Assembly: GCA_017412055.1 (NCBI GenBank)
Contig: JAFQOW010000021.1
Location: forward strand, 1 to 64,000
Source of the DNA: Lachnospiraceae bacterium
GTDB taxonomy: Bacteria > Bacillota > Clostridia > Lachnospirales > Lachnospiraceae
Length of the DNA stretch: 64,000 bases
Reading direction: 5' to 3'
Position numbers and translations under genes: made by a program. Below, in pieces: positions 7,723 through 17,844 of the stretch (within the stretch, counting starts at the first letter, position 1; every line of letters starts with the position of its first letter). The notes under the pieces are model-generated. The model was not told the origin of the DNA, ran no database searches, and saw only the letters and a list, made by a program, of their open reading frames with translations.

Positions 7723-8549
7723 TGAGTATTTTTGAAGAAATAATAGGAATGTTTTCATACTCCTTTATGATAAGAGCTATGATAGTTGGTGGTTTGGTTG
7801 CCCTTATCGCATCTATATTAGGTGTGGTTTTAGTGCTTAAGCGATACTCTATGATTGGTGATGGCCTGTCACATGTAGGTTTTGGTGCTATGGCTATTTC
7901 ATTGGCATTTAATGAGGCGCCACTTGTGTTTGCGATTCCAATTGTTATAGTTGCAGCGTTTTTATTATTAAGAGTAAGTGAGAATAGCAAAATAAAGGGA
8001 GATGCTGCCATAGGTCTTATATCTTCCAGCTCCCTTGCTATAGGTATGATTATAAATTCCTTGTCCAATGGAACAAATATAGATTTAAACAGTTATATGT
8101 TTGGAAGTATTCTTGCTATAGAAAAAAGTGAGATGATTTTATGTATTATTCTTGGCGTTATAATTATAGGAGTATTTATCTATTTTTATAATCCAATATT
8201 TGCCGTAACATTTGATGAGAATTTTGCCAAGGCTACAGGACTTAAGGTTGAGGTATATAAGACTGTTTTATCTGTGCTTACAGCACTTACTATTGTTATT
8301 GGTATGAGAATTATGGGAACATTGCTTATATCCAGTTTGATTATTTTTCCTGCATTATCGGCAATGCGTATAACAAAGAAATTTAAAAGTGTTATGATAA
8401 TTTCTGTGATAATTTCTTTAGTATGCTTTTTTGCAGGATTAATTGCATCGTATCTTATAGAGATACCTACAGGTGCAAGTATAGTTGTTAGCAATTTAAT
8501 TATGTTTATTGTTATGTCCATTATAGGATTGTTTAGAGGAAAAATGTAG
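7722..8549 (+). CDS. znuB: Zinc ABC transporter permease
   Basis: A 275-aa integral membrane protein of the ABC-3 (ZnuB/MntB) family with about eight hydrophobic segments. The conserved MIGDGLSHVGFGAMA segment near residues 43-57 is typical of metal permeases, as is the GTLLISSLIIFPALSA stretch. It forms the membrane channel with ZnuC. It overlaps znuC by one base, and the helicase gene starts 11 bp downstream behind AGGAGG. Confidence 0.9.
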   Translation: MSIFEEIIGMFSYSFMIRAMIVGGLVALIASILGVVLVLKRYSMIGDGLSHVGFGAMAISLAFNEAPLVFAIPIVIVAAFLLLRVSENSKIKGDAAIGLISSSSLAIGMIINSLSNGTNIDLNSYMFGSILAIEKSEMILCIILGVIIIGVFIYFYNPIFAVTFDENFAKATGLKVEVYKTVLSVLTALTIVIGMRIMGTLLISSLIIFPALSAMRITKKFKSVMIISVIISLVCFFAGLIASYLIEIPTGASIVVSNLIMFIVMSIIGLFRGKM

Positions 8550-8560
8550 GAGGAAGTCAA

Positions 8561-10942
8561 GTGGAAGTTTTCAAGGATGGAAATCTGAAAATTTCAGTAA
8601 GAAATCTTGTAGAGTTTATGCTAAGAAGCGGTGATATTGATAATAGAACATTTACCGGTTCTGATATAAATGCTATGCAAGAGGGGGCTAGACTTCACAG
8701 AAAAATACAAGGTAAAATGGGAGGAAACTATCATGCAGAGGTGCCACTTCGTATGGAGTTTCCTTATGATGATTTTACCATTACGGTAGAAGGCCGTGCA
8801 GACGGAATAATAGATGGTGATGATGAAAAGTCAGCAACCATCGATGAGATAAAATGCGTCTACACAGACCTTCTTTTTATTGATGAGCCAAAGCTTTTAC
8901 ATAAGGCGCAGGCTATGTGTTACGGATATATTTATGGAGTAATGAATGACCTTGAAAAGATTAATATTCAGCTGACATATGTAAATATTGACACAGAGGA
9001 AGTAAAGAGATTTAATGAGGAGATTTCATTAAGAGTATTAAAAAATTGGTTCCTTGATATGCTTGATAACTATAGTAAGTGGGTAAAATATTTATGGGAC
9101 CATACAAAAAGTATGAAGGAAAGCGCAAAAAAGCTGGAGTTCCCTTACGAGTACAGAGAGGGACAAAGAGAGGTTACCGTATCTGTATATAAGGCTATAA
9201 ACAGAAAGGTGCCATTATTTATACAAGCGCCTACAGGCATTGGTAAGACTATGTCTACAGTATTTCCGGCAGTGAAAGCTATGGGAGAAGAAAAGGCAGA
9301 GAAAATATTTTATCTTACTGCTAAAACTATAGCGGGAACAGTAGCACATGAATCCTACAGAATACTTAGAAAATGTGGATTAGATTTTAAATCTATAGGT
9401 ATAACGGCAAAAGATAAAATCTGTGTATGCGATGAGACAAATTGTAATCCAGTTCATTGTGAGAGAGCTAAGGGACATTATGATAGAGTTAACGAAGCTA
9501 TATTTGATGTAATTACAAATGAGTCTGATATCACAAGAGAAGTCATAGAAGAATATGCATTAAAGCATATGGTATGTCCATTTGAATTATCTCTTGATAT
9601 AAGTAACTGGGTAGATGGAATAATATGTGATTACAATTATGCCTTTGACCCATCGGCATCTCTAAAAAGGTATTTTTCAGAGGGAGGAAATGGAAAATAC
9701 ATTTTTCTTGTAGATGAAGCCCATAATCTTATAGATAGAGCAAGAGAAATGTTCTCAGCATCACTTTGTAAAGAGAAGGTTTTAGAAGTAAAGAGGATAA
9801 TGTCCGCAAGAGATAAAAAGATTACAAATGCATTGGAAAAGATTAATAGAATATTGTTATCCTATAAAAGACAATGTGAGGATAAACCTTACAATATAAT
9901 GGACACTACAGCAGAGCTTGAGATTGCTCTTATGCGACTAAATTCCTATATGGAAAAATATATGGAAGCTTACAAAGAATTTGAAAATAGAGATATCGTC
10001 CTTGAATTCTATTTTGATTCATTAAGATATATGGCTACGGTGGAAAGATTAGATGAGTGCTATGAAATATATGGTAGGATAGCAGATAATGGTGAATTTT
10101 ATGTACATCTTATGTGTATAAATCCTTCGGGGAATTTAAAGTTCTGTATGGAAAAGGCAGTGTCTACCATATTTTTCTCAGCTACACTTTTACCGGTTAA
10201 CTATTATAAGGAGTTGTTAAGTGGCAATAAGGATGATTATGCCATGTATGTTGATTCTCCGTTTAAACAGGAAAATAGATTGATATTTGCAGCTGATGAC
10301 GTGACTAGTAAATATACAAGAAGAAATAGAAATGAATATGAAAGAATTGCAAATTATATATATAAGGTGCTATCTTCAAAGGTAGGAAATTATATGATAT
10401 TTTTTCCATCCTATAGTCTTCTTAAAGCTGTTTATGATGTGGTAGTAGAAAAAGATGATTTTAAAGATATAGTTATAGTCTGTCAGCAAAGTAATATGAG
10501 TGAAAAGGATAGAGAAGCCTTTTTAGAACAATTTGAAACCGTTGGAGAAAAATCCTTAGGCGCATTTTGTGTTATGGGCGGAATCTTTTCAGAAGGTATA
10601 GATTTGACAAATGATAAGCTTATAGGAACAGTTGTGGTAGGTACTGGACTGCCCCAGGTATGTGTGGAACGAGATATAATTATGAATTATTTTAAGGATA
10701 AGGGTATGAATGGGTTTGATTATGCCTATAAATATCCAGGTATGAATAAAGTTTTGCAGGCAGCAGGGCGTGTGATAAGGACTCATGAAGATACAGGCAT
10801 TATAGCTCTTTTGGATGAGCGCTTTTCAACTAGAGAGTATGGAATGTTATTTCCGAGAGAATGGAGCGATATAAGGTTTGTAAATATAAATGAGGCAGGA
10901 GCAGTAATTGACCAATTTGTAGAGAGGATATATAAAAGATGA
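8561..10942 (+). CDS. DinG/Rad3-like superfamily 2 helicase with N-terminal nuclease-like domain
   Basis: A 793-aa XPD/DinG-type helicase. The first ~170 residues resemble a Cas4/RecB-like PD-(D/E)XK domain (EGRADGII then TIDEIK). Walker A is APTGIGKTM near residue 223, followed by four cysteines spaced as an iron-sulfur cluster (CVCDETNCNPVHC ... MVCPFE). The DEAH box is in FLVDEAHN, and C-terminal motifs IFFSATLL and QAAGRVIRTHED complete the helicase. It probably unwinds DNA 5' to 3' in repair. The start is GTG behind AGGAGG. The stop overlaps the next ATG by four bases. Confidence 0.85.
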   Translation: MEVFKDGNLKISVRNLVEFMLRSGDIDNRTFTGSDINAMQEGARLHRKIQGKMGGNYHAEVPLRMEFPYDDFTITVEGRADGIIDGDDEKSATIDEIKCVYTDLLFIDEPKLLHKAQAMCYGYIYGVMNDLEKINIQLTYVNIDTEEVKRFNEEISLRVLKNWFLDMLDNYSKWVKYLWDHTKSMKESAKKLEFPYEYREGQREVTVSVYKAINRKVPLFIQAPTGIGKTMSTVFPAVKAMGEEKAEKIFYLTAKTIAGTVAHESYRILRKCGLDFKSIGITAKDKICVCDETNCNPVHCERAKGHYDRVNEAIFDVITNESDITREVIEEYALKHMVCPFELSLDISNWVDGIICDYNYAFDPSASLKRYFSEGGNGKYIFLVDEAHNLIDRAREMFSASLCKEKVLEVKRIMSARDKKITNALEKINRILLSYKRQCEDKPYNIMDTTAELEIALMRLNSYMEKYMEAYKEFENRDIVLEFYFDSLRYMATVERLDECYEIYGRIADNGEFYVHLMCINPSGNLKFCMEKAVSTIFFSATLLPVNYYKELLSGNKDDYAMYVDSPFKQENRLIFAADDVTSKYTRRNRNEYERIANYIYKVLSSKVGNYMIFFPSYSLLKAVYDVVVEKDDFKDIVIVCQQSNMSEKDREAFLEQFETVGEKSLGAFCVMGGIFSEGIDLTNDKLIGTVVVGTGLPQVCVERDIIMNYFKDKGMNGFDYAYKYPGMNKVLQAAGRVIRTHEDTGIIALLDERFSTREYGMLFPREWSDIRFVNINEAGAVIDQFVERIYKR

Positions 10943-11664
10943 AACATGTAGAAAGATATTTGGCAGGTGTATTTATGATAAGTGTGTTTTTTGTGCTTAT
11001 CATTTCATCAGTGGAGATAGCAGTATATACTGATTATGGTTTTTTTGAAAAAGAGTATAAAAAGTATGATGTGAATAATCCAAAGGGAATAGTGAATATG
11101 GAAATGGATGAGCTTATTTCCGTTACTAAGAATATGATGCAGTATTTGAGAGGTAATAGAGAAAATCTTGACATTATCGCAACTATTGATGGGGAAGAAA
11201 AAGAGTTTTTCAACACTAGAGAAAAGAGCCATATGGCTGATGTAAGAGATTTATTTGTAGGAGCCCTTAAGGTTAGATGGTTTGCTGTGGGCATGGCCAC
11301 ATTGGCGTTATTAAGCTTAATGATGCTATTGTACTGGGATGATATAAAAGTACTATTGTTTAGGGCGTATATAGCAACGCTATTAGGATTGGTAGGAGTG
11401 ATTGCAGCCTTGGGAATATGGGCATTTATAGACTTTACAGGATTGTTTTATAAGTTTCATGCACTGTTTTTTAGTGATTATGAATGGATACTGGATACAT
11501 CCACAAGTCGATTAATAAATATTCTTCCAGAAGGCTTTTTTGTTGACACTGCTATACGAATAGTGGTAATATTTATATTGATTACGTTGATAATGGGGGC
11601 GGTGTTGCTCTTCGTTAAAAATGTAAATATAAGAAAACGAAATCTTGGAGGTACTTATGAGTAA
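10939..11664 (+). CDS. TIGR01906-family integral membrane protein
   Basis: A 241-aa membrane protein with one N-terminal membrane segment, a ~90-residue outside region (NMEMDELISVTKNMMQYLRG, a family hallmark) and three further membrane segments ending in a basic tail. The family (DUF1461) has no known function. It starts inside the helicase stop codon (ATGA) and its end overlaps the purL start by eight bases, so three unrelated genes share one tightly packed transcript. Confidence 0.8.
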   Translation: MKHVERYLAGVFMISVFFVLIISSVEIAVYTDYGFFEKEYKKYDVNNPKGIVNMEMDELISVTKNMMQYLRGNRENLDIIATIDGEEKEFFNTREKSHMADVRDLFVGALKVRWFAVGMATLALLSLMMLLYWDDIKVLLFRAYIATLLGLVGVIAALGIWAFIDFTGLFYKFHALFFSDYEWILDTSTSRLINILPEGFFVDTAIRIVVIFILITLIMGAVLLFVKNVNIRKRNLGGTYE

Positions 11665-14600
11665 GGTTAAAAGAGTTTATGTTGAAAAACAGGCTCCTTA
11701 TGCTGTTAAGGCAAAAGAATTAAAAGAAGAATTTGCAAGCTTCTTAGGTATTAAGTCAGTTACAGGCGTTCGTGTGCTTGTTCGCTATGATATCGAAAAT
11801 CTTTCAGATGAGACATACAAGCAGTCGCTTAATACTGTATTTTCTGAGCCACCTGTAGACAATCTTTATGAGGAAGAATTCCCATATGGTGAGTCTGATA
11901 GAATATTTAGTGTTGAATATCTTCCAGGCCAGTTCGATCAGAGAGCTGATTCTGCTGAACAGTGTGTAAGATTTTTAAATGAGAATGAAACACCTGTTAT
12001 TAAGACAGCTATGACATATGTTATCGAAGGAACAGTTACAGATGAGCAGTTTGAAAGCATTAAGAGCTTTTGTATCAACCCTGTAGATTCTAGAGAGACA
12101 GGTATGGTTAAGCCTGAAACTTTAGTTACTGTATTCGATGAGCCAGCTGATGTTAAGATTTTTGATGGCTTTAAGGATATGGCAGAGGCAGAGCTTAAGG
12201 AACTCTATGAGTCACTTAACCTTGCTATGACATTTAAGGACTTCTTACATATACAGAATTATTTTAAGAACGAAGAAAACAGAGATCCTTCTATGACAGA
12301 AATCAGAGTTCTTGATACATATTGGTCAGATCACTGTCGTCATACAACATTCCAGACAGAGCTTAAGAATGTTACATTTGATGAAGGATTTTATAATAAG
12401 CCAATCGTAGATACATATAATAATTATATGGCTGACAGAGAGGTTCTTTATAAGGGAAGAGATGATAAATTCGTATGTCTTATGGATATAGCTCTTCTTG
12501 CTATGAAGAAGCTTAAGAAGGAAGGCAAGCTTGATGATCAGGAAGAATCTGAGGAAATCAATGCATGTTCTATCGTTGTGCCAGTTGAGGTAGATGGTAA
12601 GACAGAGGAGTGGCTTGTAAACTTCAAGAATGAAACACACAACCATCCTACAGAAATCGAGCCATTTGGTGGTGCTGCTACTTGTCTTGGTGGTGCTATC
12701 AGAGATCCATTGTCAGGTCGTACTTATGTATACCAGGCTATGCGTGTAACTGGTGCTGCTGACCCAACAAAGTCTGCAAAGGAGACACTTGCTGGTAAAC
12801 TTCCACAGAAGAAGCTTGTTCGTGGTGCTGCTAATGGCTACAGCTCATATGGTAATCAGATTGGTCTTGCAACAGGTCTTGTTAAGGAAATATATCATCC
12901 AAACTATGTTGCTAAGAGAATGGAAATCGGTGCTGTTATGGGTGCAGCTCCTAGACGTGCAGTAAAGAGAGAGACATCTGATCCAGGCGATATCATTATC
13001 TTGCTGGGTGGACGTACAGGTCGTGACGGCTGTGGTGGTGCTACAGGTTCATCTAAGGTACACACAGAGAAGTCAATAGAGACTTGTGGTGCTGAGGTTC
13101 AGAAGGGTAATGCTCCTACAGAGAGAAAGATTCAGAGACTTTTCAGAAGAGAAGAAGTTTCAAAGCTTATAAAGAAATGTAATGACTTTGGTGCAGGTGG
13201 TGTATCCGTTGCTATCGGTGAGCTTGCGGCTGGTCTTGATATTAACCTTGATATGGTTCCAAAGAAATACGCTGGTCTTGATGGTACAGAGATTTCTATT
13301 TCTGAGTCACAGGAGAGAATGGCTGTAGTTATCGATCCTAAGGATGTAGCAGAATTTATGAAGTATGCTGCAGAGGAGAATCTTGAGGCAGTAGAGGTTG
13401 CAGTAGTTAAAGAAGATCCTAGAATGACTCTTAAGTGGAGAGGAAAGGTTATCGTTGACCTTGCTAGATCATTTATAGATACAAATGGTGCCCATCAGGA
13501 GGCTTATGTTGCAGTAGAGATGCCATCTAAGGAAGAAAACTACTTGGTGGCTAAGGAAGTTACAGATGTTAAGAAGCAGTGGATTGATACACTTTCAGAC
13601 CTTAATGTATGTTCCCAGAAGGGTCTTGTAGAAATGTTCGATGGCTCTATCGGTGCCGGTTCAGTATTTATGCCACACGGTGGTAAGTATCAGCTCACAG
13701 AGACACAGTCTATGGTAGCTAAGCTTCCAGTTCTCAATGGCAAGTGTGATACAGTTACAATGATGAGCTACGGCTTTGATCCATACCTTTCAACATGGAG
13801 CCCATACCATGGTTCAATCTATGCAGTAGTAGAATCTGTTGCTAAGATTGTAGCTAATGGTGGTGATTTTAAGAAAATTAGATTTACATTCCAGGAGTAC
13901 TTCAGAAGAATGTCTGAGGATCCAAAGCGTTGGAGTCAGCCATTTGCTGCATTGCTTGGTGCATATGATGCTCAGCTTGGATTTGGTCTTCCATCAATCG
14001 GTGGTAAGGACAGTATGTCTGGTACATTCAATGATATAGATGTTCCACCTACACTTGTTTCATTTGCGGTAGATGTGGCTAAGGAAGGTGAAATCGTTAC
14101 TCCAGAGCTTAAGAAGGCTGGCAATAAGCTTGTTAAGTTTACTATTGAGAAGGATGAATTTGATAAGCCGGTATATGCACAGGTTATGAAGCTTTACGAA
14201 GCTATTCATGCACTTGCAGTTAATAAGACAATAGTAGCTGCATACGCTCTTGACGCTAAGGGTATGGCAGCAGCTATTTCAAAGATGTCATTTGGTAATA
14301 AGTTAGGTTTTGCTATCTGTGATTCATGCGTTAGCAAGGAAGAATTATTTGCACCTGGCTTTGGTAATATCGTAGCAGAAATCGATGCTACAAAGATGGC
14401 TGAGTTAGAGGCTGTTATGGCTGAACTTGGGGATGCTGTAAAGGTAATTGGTAGTGTAACAGAGGAGCAGACAATTAAGTATGGCGATATGGTTATCACA
14501 ATGGATGATGCTATAGCTACATGGGAGGCTCCACTTGAAAAGGTATTCCCTACAAGAGTTACTGATGATAAGACAGTACTTGATACACCTATCTACACAG

Positions 14601-15433
14601 GTGGTAGCGTATATGTATGCAAGAATAAGGTGGCTAGACCTACAGTATTTATCCCTGTATTCCCAGGTACAAACTGTGAGTATGATTCTGCTAAAGCATT
14701 TGAAAGAGCTGGCGCTGACACAATCGTTAAGGTATTTAAGAACTTAAATGCTGATGACATCAGAGAGTCTGTAAAGGTATTCGAGGAGAGTATCGCTAAA
14801 GCACAGATTATTATGTTCCCAGGTGGATTCTCAGCAGGCGATGAGCCAGATGGTTCTGCTAAATTCTTTGCTACAGCATTTAGAAATGAGAAGATGAAGG
14901 AAGCAGTTCACAAGCTTCTTAATGAGAGAGATGGTCTTGCACTTGGTATCTGTAATGGTTTCCAGGCACTTATCAAGCTTGGTCTTGTGCCAAACGGACA
15001 GATTACAGGTCAGGATGCTAACTCACCTACACTTACTTACAATACAATCAATCGTCATATCTCTAAGATGGTTAATACTAAGGTTGTATCTAATAAGTCA
15101 CCTTGGTTACAGCTTGCAGAGGTAGGCAAGACATATACAAGCCCAGCTTCACATGGTGAAGGTCGTTTTGTAGCTCCTAAGGAGTGGATTGATAAGCTCT
15201 TTGCTAACGGACAGGTTGCTACACAGTATGTAGACTTAAACGGTAACCCAACAATGGATGAAGAGTGGAACGTAAATGGTTCTTACTGTGCTATCGAAGG
15301 TATCACAAGTCCAGATGGTAGATGCTTCGGTAAGATGGCACATGCAGAGAGAAGAGGCGACGCAGTAGCTATGAATATATATGGAGACCAGGATCTTAAG
15401 ATATTCGAATCTGGAGTAAAGTACTTCTCATAA
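11657..15433 (+). CDS. purL: Phosphoribosylformylglycinamidine synthase, single chain
   Basis: A 1258-aa enzyme for the fourth step of purine synthesis (FGAR + Gln + ATP to FGAM). It holds a PurS-like N-terminus, two AIRS/PurM-type ATP-binding halves (ETHNHPTEIEPFGGAATC; GGRTGRDGCGGATGSS; SIGGKDSMSGTF) and a C-terminal class I glutamine amidotransferase with nucleophile Cys in LALGICNGFQAL and the SHGEGRF motif. It is the clostridial one-piece form rather than PurQ/PurL/PurS. I chose the ATG at 11657 with GGAGG five bases before it, rather than an in-frame TTG at 11645. A terminator follows. Confidence 0.95.
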   Translation: MSKVKRVYVEKQAPYAVKAKELKEEFASFLGIKSVTGVRVLVRYDIENLSDETYKQSLNTVFSEPPVDNLYEEEFPYGESDRIFSVEYLPGQFDQRADSAEQCVRFLNENETPVIKTAMTYVIEGTVTDEQFESIKSFCINPVDSRETGMVKPETLVTVFDEPADVKIFDGFKDMAEAELKELYESLNLAMTFKDFLHIQNYFKNEENRDPSMTEIRVLDTYWSDHCRHTTFQTELKNVTFDEGFYNKPIVDTYNNYMADREVLYKGRDDKFVCLMDIALLAMKKLKKEGKLDDQEESEEINACSIVVPVEVDGKTEEWLVNFKNETHNHPTEIEPFGGAATCLGGAIRDPLSGRTYVYQAMRVTGAADPTKSAKETLAGKLPQKKLVRGAANGYSSYGNQIGLATGLVKEIYHPNYVAKRMEIGAVMGAAPRRAVKRETSDPGDIIILLGGRTGRDGCGGATGSSKVHTEKSIETCGAEVQKGNAPTERKIQRLFRREEVSKLIKKCNDFGAGGVSVAIGELAAGLDINLDMVPKKYAGLDGTEISISESQERMAVVIDPKDVAEFMKYAAEENLEAVEVAVVKEDPRMTLKWRGKVIVDLARSFIDTNGAHQEAYVAVEMPSKEENYLVAKEVTDVKKQWIDTLSDLNVCSQKGLVEMFDGSIGAGSVFMPHGGKYQLTETQSMVAKLPVLNGKCDTVTMMSYGFDPYLSTWSPYHGSIYAVVESVAKIVANGGDFKKIRFTFQEYFRRMSEDPKRWSQPFAALLGAYDAQLGFGLPSIGGKDSMSGTFNDIDVPPTLVSFAVDVAKEGEIVTPELKKAGNKLVKFTIEKDEFDKPVYAQVMKLYEAIHALAVNKTIVAAYALDAKGMAAAISKMSFGNKLGFAICDSCVSKEELFAPGFGNIVAEIDATKMAELEAVMAELGDAVKVIGSVTEEQTIKYGDMVITMDDAIATWEAPLEKVFPTRVTDDKTVLDTPIYTGGSVYVCKNKVARPTVFIPVFPGTNCEYDSAKAFERAGADTIVKVFKNLNADDIRESVKVFEESIAKAQIIMFPGGFSAGDEPDGSAKFFATAFRNEKMKEAVHKLLNERDGLALGICNGFQALIKLGLVPNGQITGQDANSPTLTYNTINRHISKMVNTKVVSNKSPWLQLAEVGKTYTSPASHGEGRFVAPKEWIDKLFANGQVATQYVDLNGNPTMDEEWNVNGSYCAIEGITSPDGRCFGKMAHAERRGDAVAMNIYGDQDLKIFESGVKYFS

Positions 15434-15450
15434 AACACATATTGTACATT

Positions 15451-15479
15451 AAGGCAAGAGCGCTAGCTCTTGCCTTTTT
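15451..15479 (+). terminator. Intrinsic terminator of purL
   Basis: AAGGCAAGAG pairs with CTCTTGCCTT, followed by TTTTA. Confidence 0.9.
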
Positions 15480-15550
15480 ATGTAGCATATGTTAAAATTG
15501 GTGTAGTATTATGATAAGTATTCACGTGATTAGAGAGATGAGGATAATGT

Positions 15551-17200
15551 ATGAGCAGAAGTAAAAAGATAGCATTGTGGTGGGTTGCTATAACCGTGTT
15601 TTGTTCAGTATTGATATTGATAGGCGCAGCCAGTGTTGAGAATGTAAGAAGTAGAAATACAAAGGATCTTACAGCTTCTGTTATGTCTGATTGGGAGAGA
15701 AGTACAACCAATGAAAAAAATCAAGAGGGACAGTATATTGTTCGTTATAAGAATAAATTAGGGGATATAGCTAAGGGTGGAGAATCGCTGATGTTCTTTA
15801 CATATCACGGAGATGTATATGTATATTCAGATGATGTGCTTATGTATAGTATGTATATGGATAAGTCTAGGACATATTTTAACACTGTGTCAGGTGATGC
15901 ATGGCACTGCATCTACATTCCAGAAGATATGGAAGGTAAAAATATAGAAGTGACTGTTCGTACTGATTATGCTTCATATTTGGATTATGAGCCTACATTT
16001 TATATAGGTGATAGAATGACAATTGTAAAGAATGAATTACTAGATGGAATACTTAATCTTTTAATTGTTTTTATAATGTTTATTGTGGGCTTAGTAGTGA
16101 TAGTTTACAGTATATTGTCAGTTAGGAACAGAGCTAATAGTTATGACCTTATTTATTTAGGTGTATTTACTATTATGCTGTCTGTATGGTTCCTTATTAA
16201 TATGCCTATTATAAATATGATAACAGATATTGGTACTGTATTGACATATTCTTCATATTTAATTTTAGGGGCTATATCAGTACCACTGGTTCTATTTGAA
16301 AAACGTCTTATGCATGTAAAATATGGTAAGGTGTGCGATATTTTATGCAAAATAGTTATCTCAACTCAAATATGTGTTTATCTTTTACAGTTATTAGGTT
16401 ATAAGGATATGAAAGAAACTCTTATTTTGACACATTTAGCTATTGGATTTTCTATATGTGGACTAGTAACTTTACTGATTATTAATTTTATTTCTACTGG
16501 CTGGAAGAATTTAAATGGCTTGTTTAAATTAAATATGCTGTGTGGTTTGATGACAGCATTGGGAGTTGGCGCAGATATTTTATTATTCTATATTGATACT
16601 CATGCTAGCAGAGATTATATTTTTACAAAGCTTACGTTTTTATTGCATGTAATTACATTATGCTATTACTCCATGAGAGAGACACAGAGACTTATGCGAA
16701 AGGGTAGAGAGGCACAAAAATATGAGAAGCTTGCATATCGAGATGATTTAACAGGTATTTTAAATAGAACTGCCTGCAATGATGATATGAAGCATATGGA
16801 TATAACAGAAGATGTTTATACAGTGTTAATGTTTGATTTGAATAATTTAAAGATGTGTAATGATACATTGGGTCACAATTTTGGCGACGAATATATAAAG
16901 TCGTGTGCAAGATTTATAAAAGATGCATATACAAGTATAGGTAATTGCTATCGAATAGGAGGGGATGAATTCTGCGTTATTGGTAAGGACATATCAGAAA
17001 AAGATATAAATGATTGCTATAAGATAATGCAGAAATCTATAGATGAATATAATATTGCAAATCCAAAAATAAATATGAGTGTGGCATATGGATATGCAAC
17101 TTATGATGCCCAACTGGACGAGGATTTGAAGGATACAAGAGGCCGTGCTGATAAGGCTATGTATAAGAATAAAATCAGTATGAAAGCTAATAGAGCTTAA
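15551..17200 (+). CDS. Membrane diguanylate cyclase (GGDEF)
   Basis: A 549-aa sensor enzyme: an N-terminal membrane anchor, an extracellular domain of about 130 residues, roughly seven hydrophobic segments (about residues 165-375, like 7TMR-DISM receptors) and a C-terminal GGDEF domain (about 390-545). The active site RIGGDEF is intact, as are DDLTGILNR and DLNNLKMCND. No RxxD inhibitory site is seen upstream of GGDEF. It likely makes c-di-GMP in response to an external ligand. ATG at 15551; only a weak GAGATGAGG-type ribosome site. A small zinc-ribbon protein gene follows after 31 bp. Confidence 0.85.
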   Translation: MSRSKKIALWWVAITVFCSVLILIGAASVENVRSRNTKDLTASVMSDWERSTTNEKNQEGQYIVRYKNKLGDIAKGGESLMFFTYHGDVYVYSDDVLMYSMYMDKSRTYFNTVSGDAWHCIYIPEDMEGKNIEVTVRTDYASYLDYEPTFYIGDRMTIVKNELLDGILNLLIVFIMFIVGLVVIVYSILSVRNRANSYDLIYLGVFTIMLSVWFLINMPIINMITDIGTVLTYSSYLILGAISVPLVLFEKRLMHVKYGKVCDILCKIVISTQICVYLLQLLGYKDMKETLILTHLAIGFSICGLVTLLIINFISTGWKNLNGLFKLNMLCGLMTALGVGADILLFYIDTHASRDYIFTKLTFLLHVITLCYYSMRETQRLMRKGREAQKYEKLAYRDDLTGILNRTACNDDMKHMDITEDVYTVLMFDLNNLKMCNDTLGHNFGDEYIKSCARFIKDAYTSIGNCYRIGGDEFCVIGKDISEKDINDCYKIMQKSIDEYNIANPKINMSVAYGYATYDAQLDEDLKDTRGRADKAMYKNKISMKANRA

Positions 17201-17231
17201 TATATAAAAATTACACGAAAAGAGGTAAGAT

Positions 17232-17597
17232 ATGTCATTACAGGATGATTTAAGAGCACAATTAATTAAACAGTTTGCCGCAGATGTAGTAGAGATTACA
17301 GAAGAGAATGGAAATGTGTATTATGGGTGTCCTACTTGCAAGAGACCAGTTTCCAGAAATAACGAAACATGTGTGTCATGTGGGCAGACATTAAATTGGG
17401 AACATATAACAAAGGAGGAGTATAAAAAGGTTGGAATGAAGAAGGCTACATTATCATTTGAAGTACCGGGTGATTTCGTTAAGTCTGATTGCAGAAAGTG
17501 TCCTCTTTCATATATTACAAAGAAGGACGGAGAAAATCAGTATGATTGTCCTCTTAATATGAGAAATAAATGTCCATTGGAATTTTCAGAAGTATAG
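17232..17597 (+). CDS. Small Cys-rich (zinc-ribbon-like) protein of unknown function
   Basis: A 121-aa protein with an N-terminal zinc ribbon (CPTCKRPV ... CVSCGQ, near residues 34-53) and a second cluster of cysteines (CRKCPLSY ... YDCPLN ... CPLEF) near the C-terminus. I do not recognise a named family. The two Cys clusters suggest metal binding and possibly nucleic-acid or protein contact. AAAGAGG precedes the ATG. The next gene starts 17 bp downstream, so they probably form a pair. Confidence 0.6.
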   Translation: MSLQDDLRAQLIKQFAADVVEITEENGNVYYGCPTCKRPVSRNNETCVSCGQTLNWEHITKEEYKKVGMKKATLSFEVPGDFVKSDCRKCPLSYITKKDGENQYDCPLNMRNKCPLEFSEV

Positions 17598-17613
17598 ATT
17601 AGAGGTAATCGCG

Positions 17614-17844
17614 ATGAGAGAGATGGAATTTAAAATGGAAAGGGAAGGGCTTGTGACTGTAGGGCAAGTATGTGAGGTGTCAGAAGGAAAGCTTCCTAGT
17701 AGTTATTATTATACATTAGAGCCGGCTATCGCTATGTCGGCAAATTATGAATTCAGTGAAAGAATAAAATCCACAAAGGGAGTCGTGAAGGATATTCACG
17801 AAACGCCTCGTGGATTCTTTGTAACAGTTGAGTTTGATGAATAA
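17614..17844 (+). CDS. Small protein of unknown function
   Basis: A 76-aa acidic, probably beta-rich cytoplasmic protein ([20 protein letters not shown] ... [10 protein letters not shown]). No family recognised. AGAGG lies about 9 bases before the ATG at 17614; a second ATG nine bases later is possible. Its stop codon abuts the stop of the convergent degV gene with no bases between and no visible terminator. Confidence 0.5.
   Translation: MREMEFKMEREGLVTVGQVCEVSEGKLPSSYYYTLEPAIAMSANYEFSERIKSTKGVVKDIHETPRGFFVTVEFDE

Noticed and set aside
11645-11656. Upstream TTG start for purL
   Set aside because: It would place the GGAGG ribosome site inside the coding region; the ATG at 11657 is correctly spaced.
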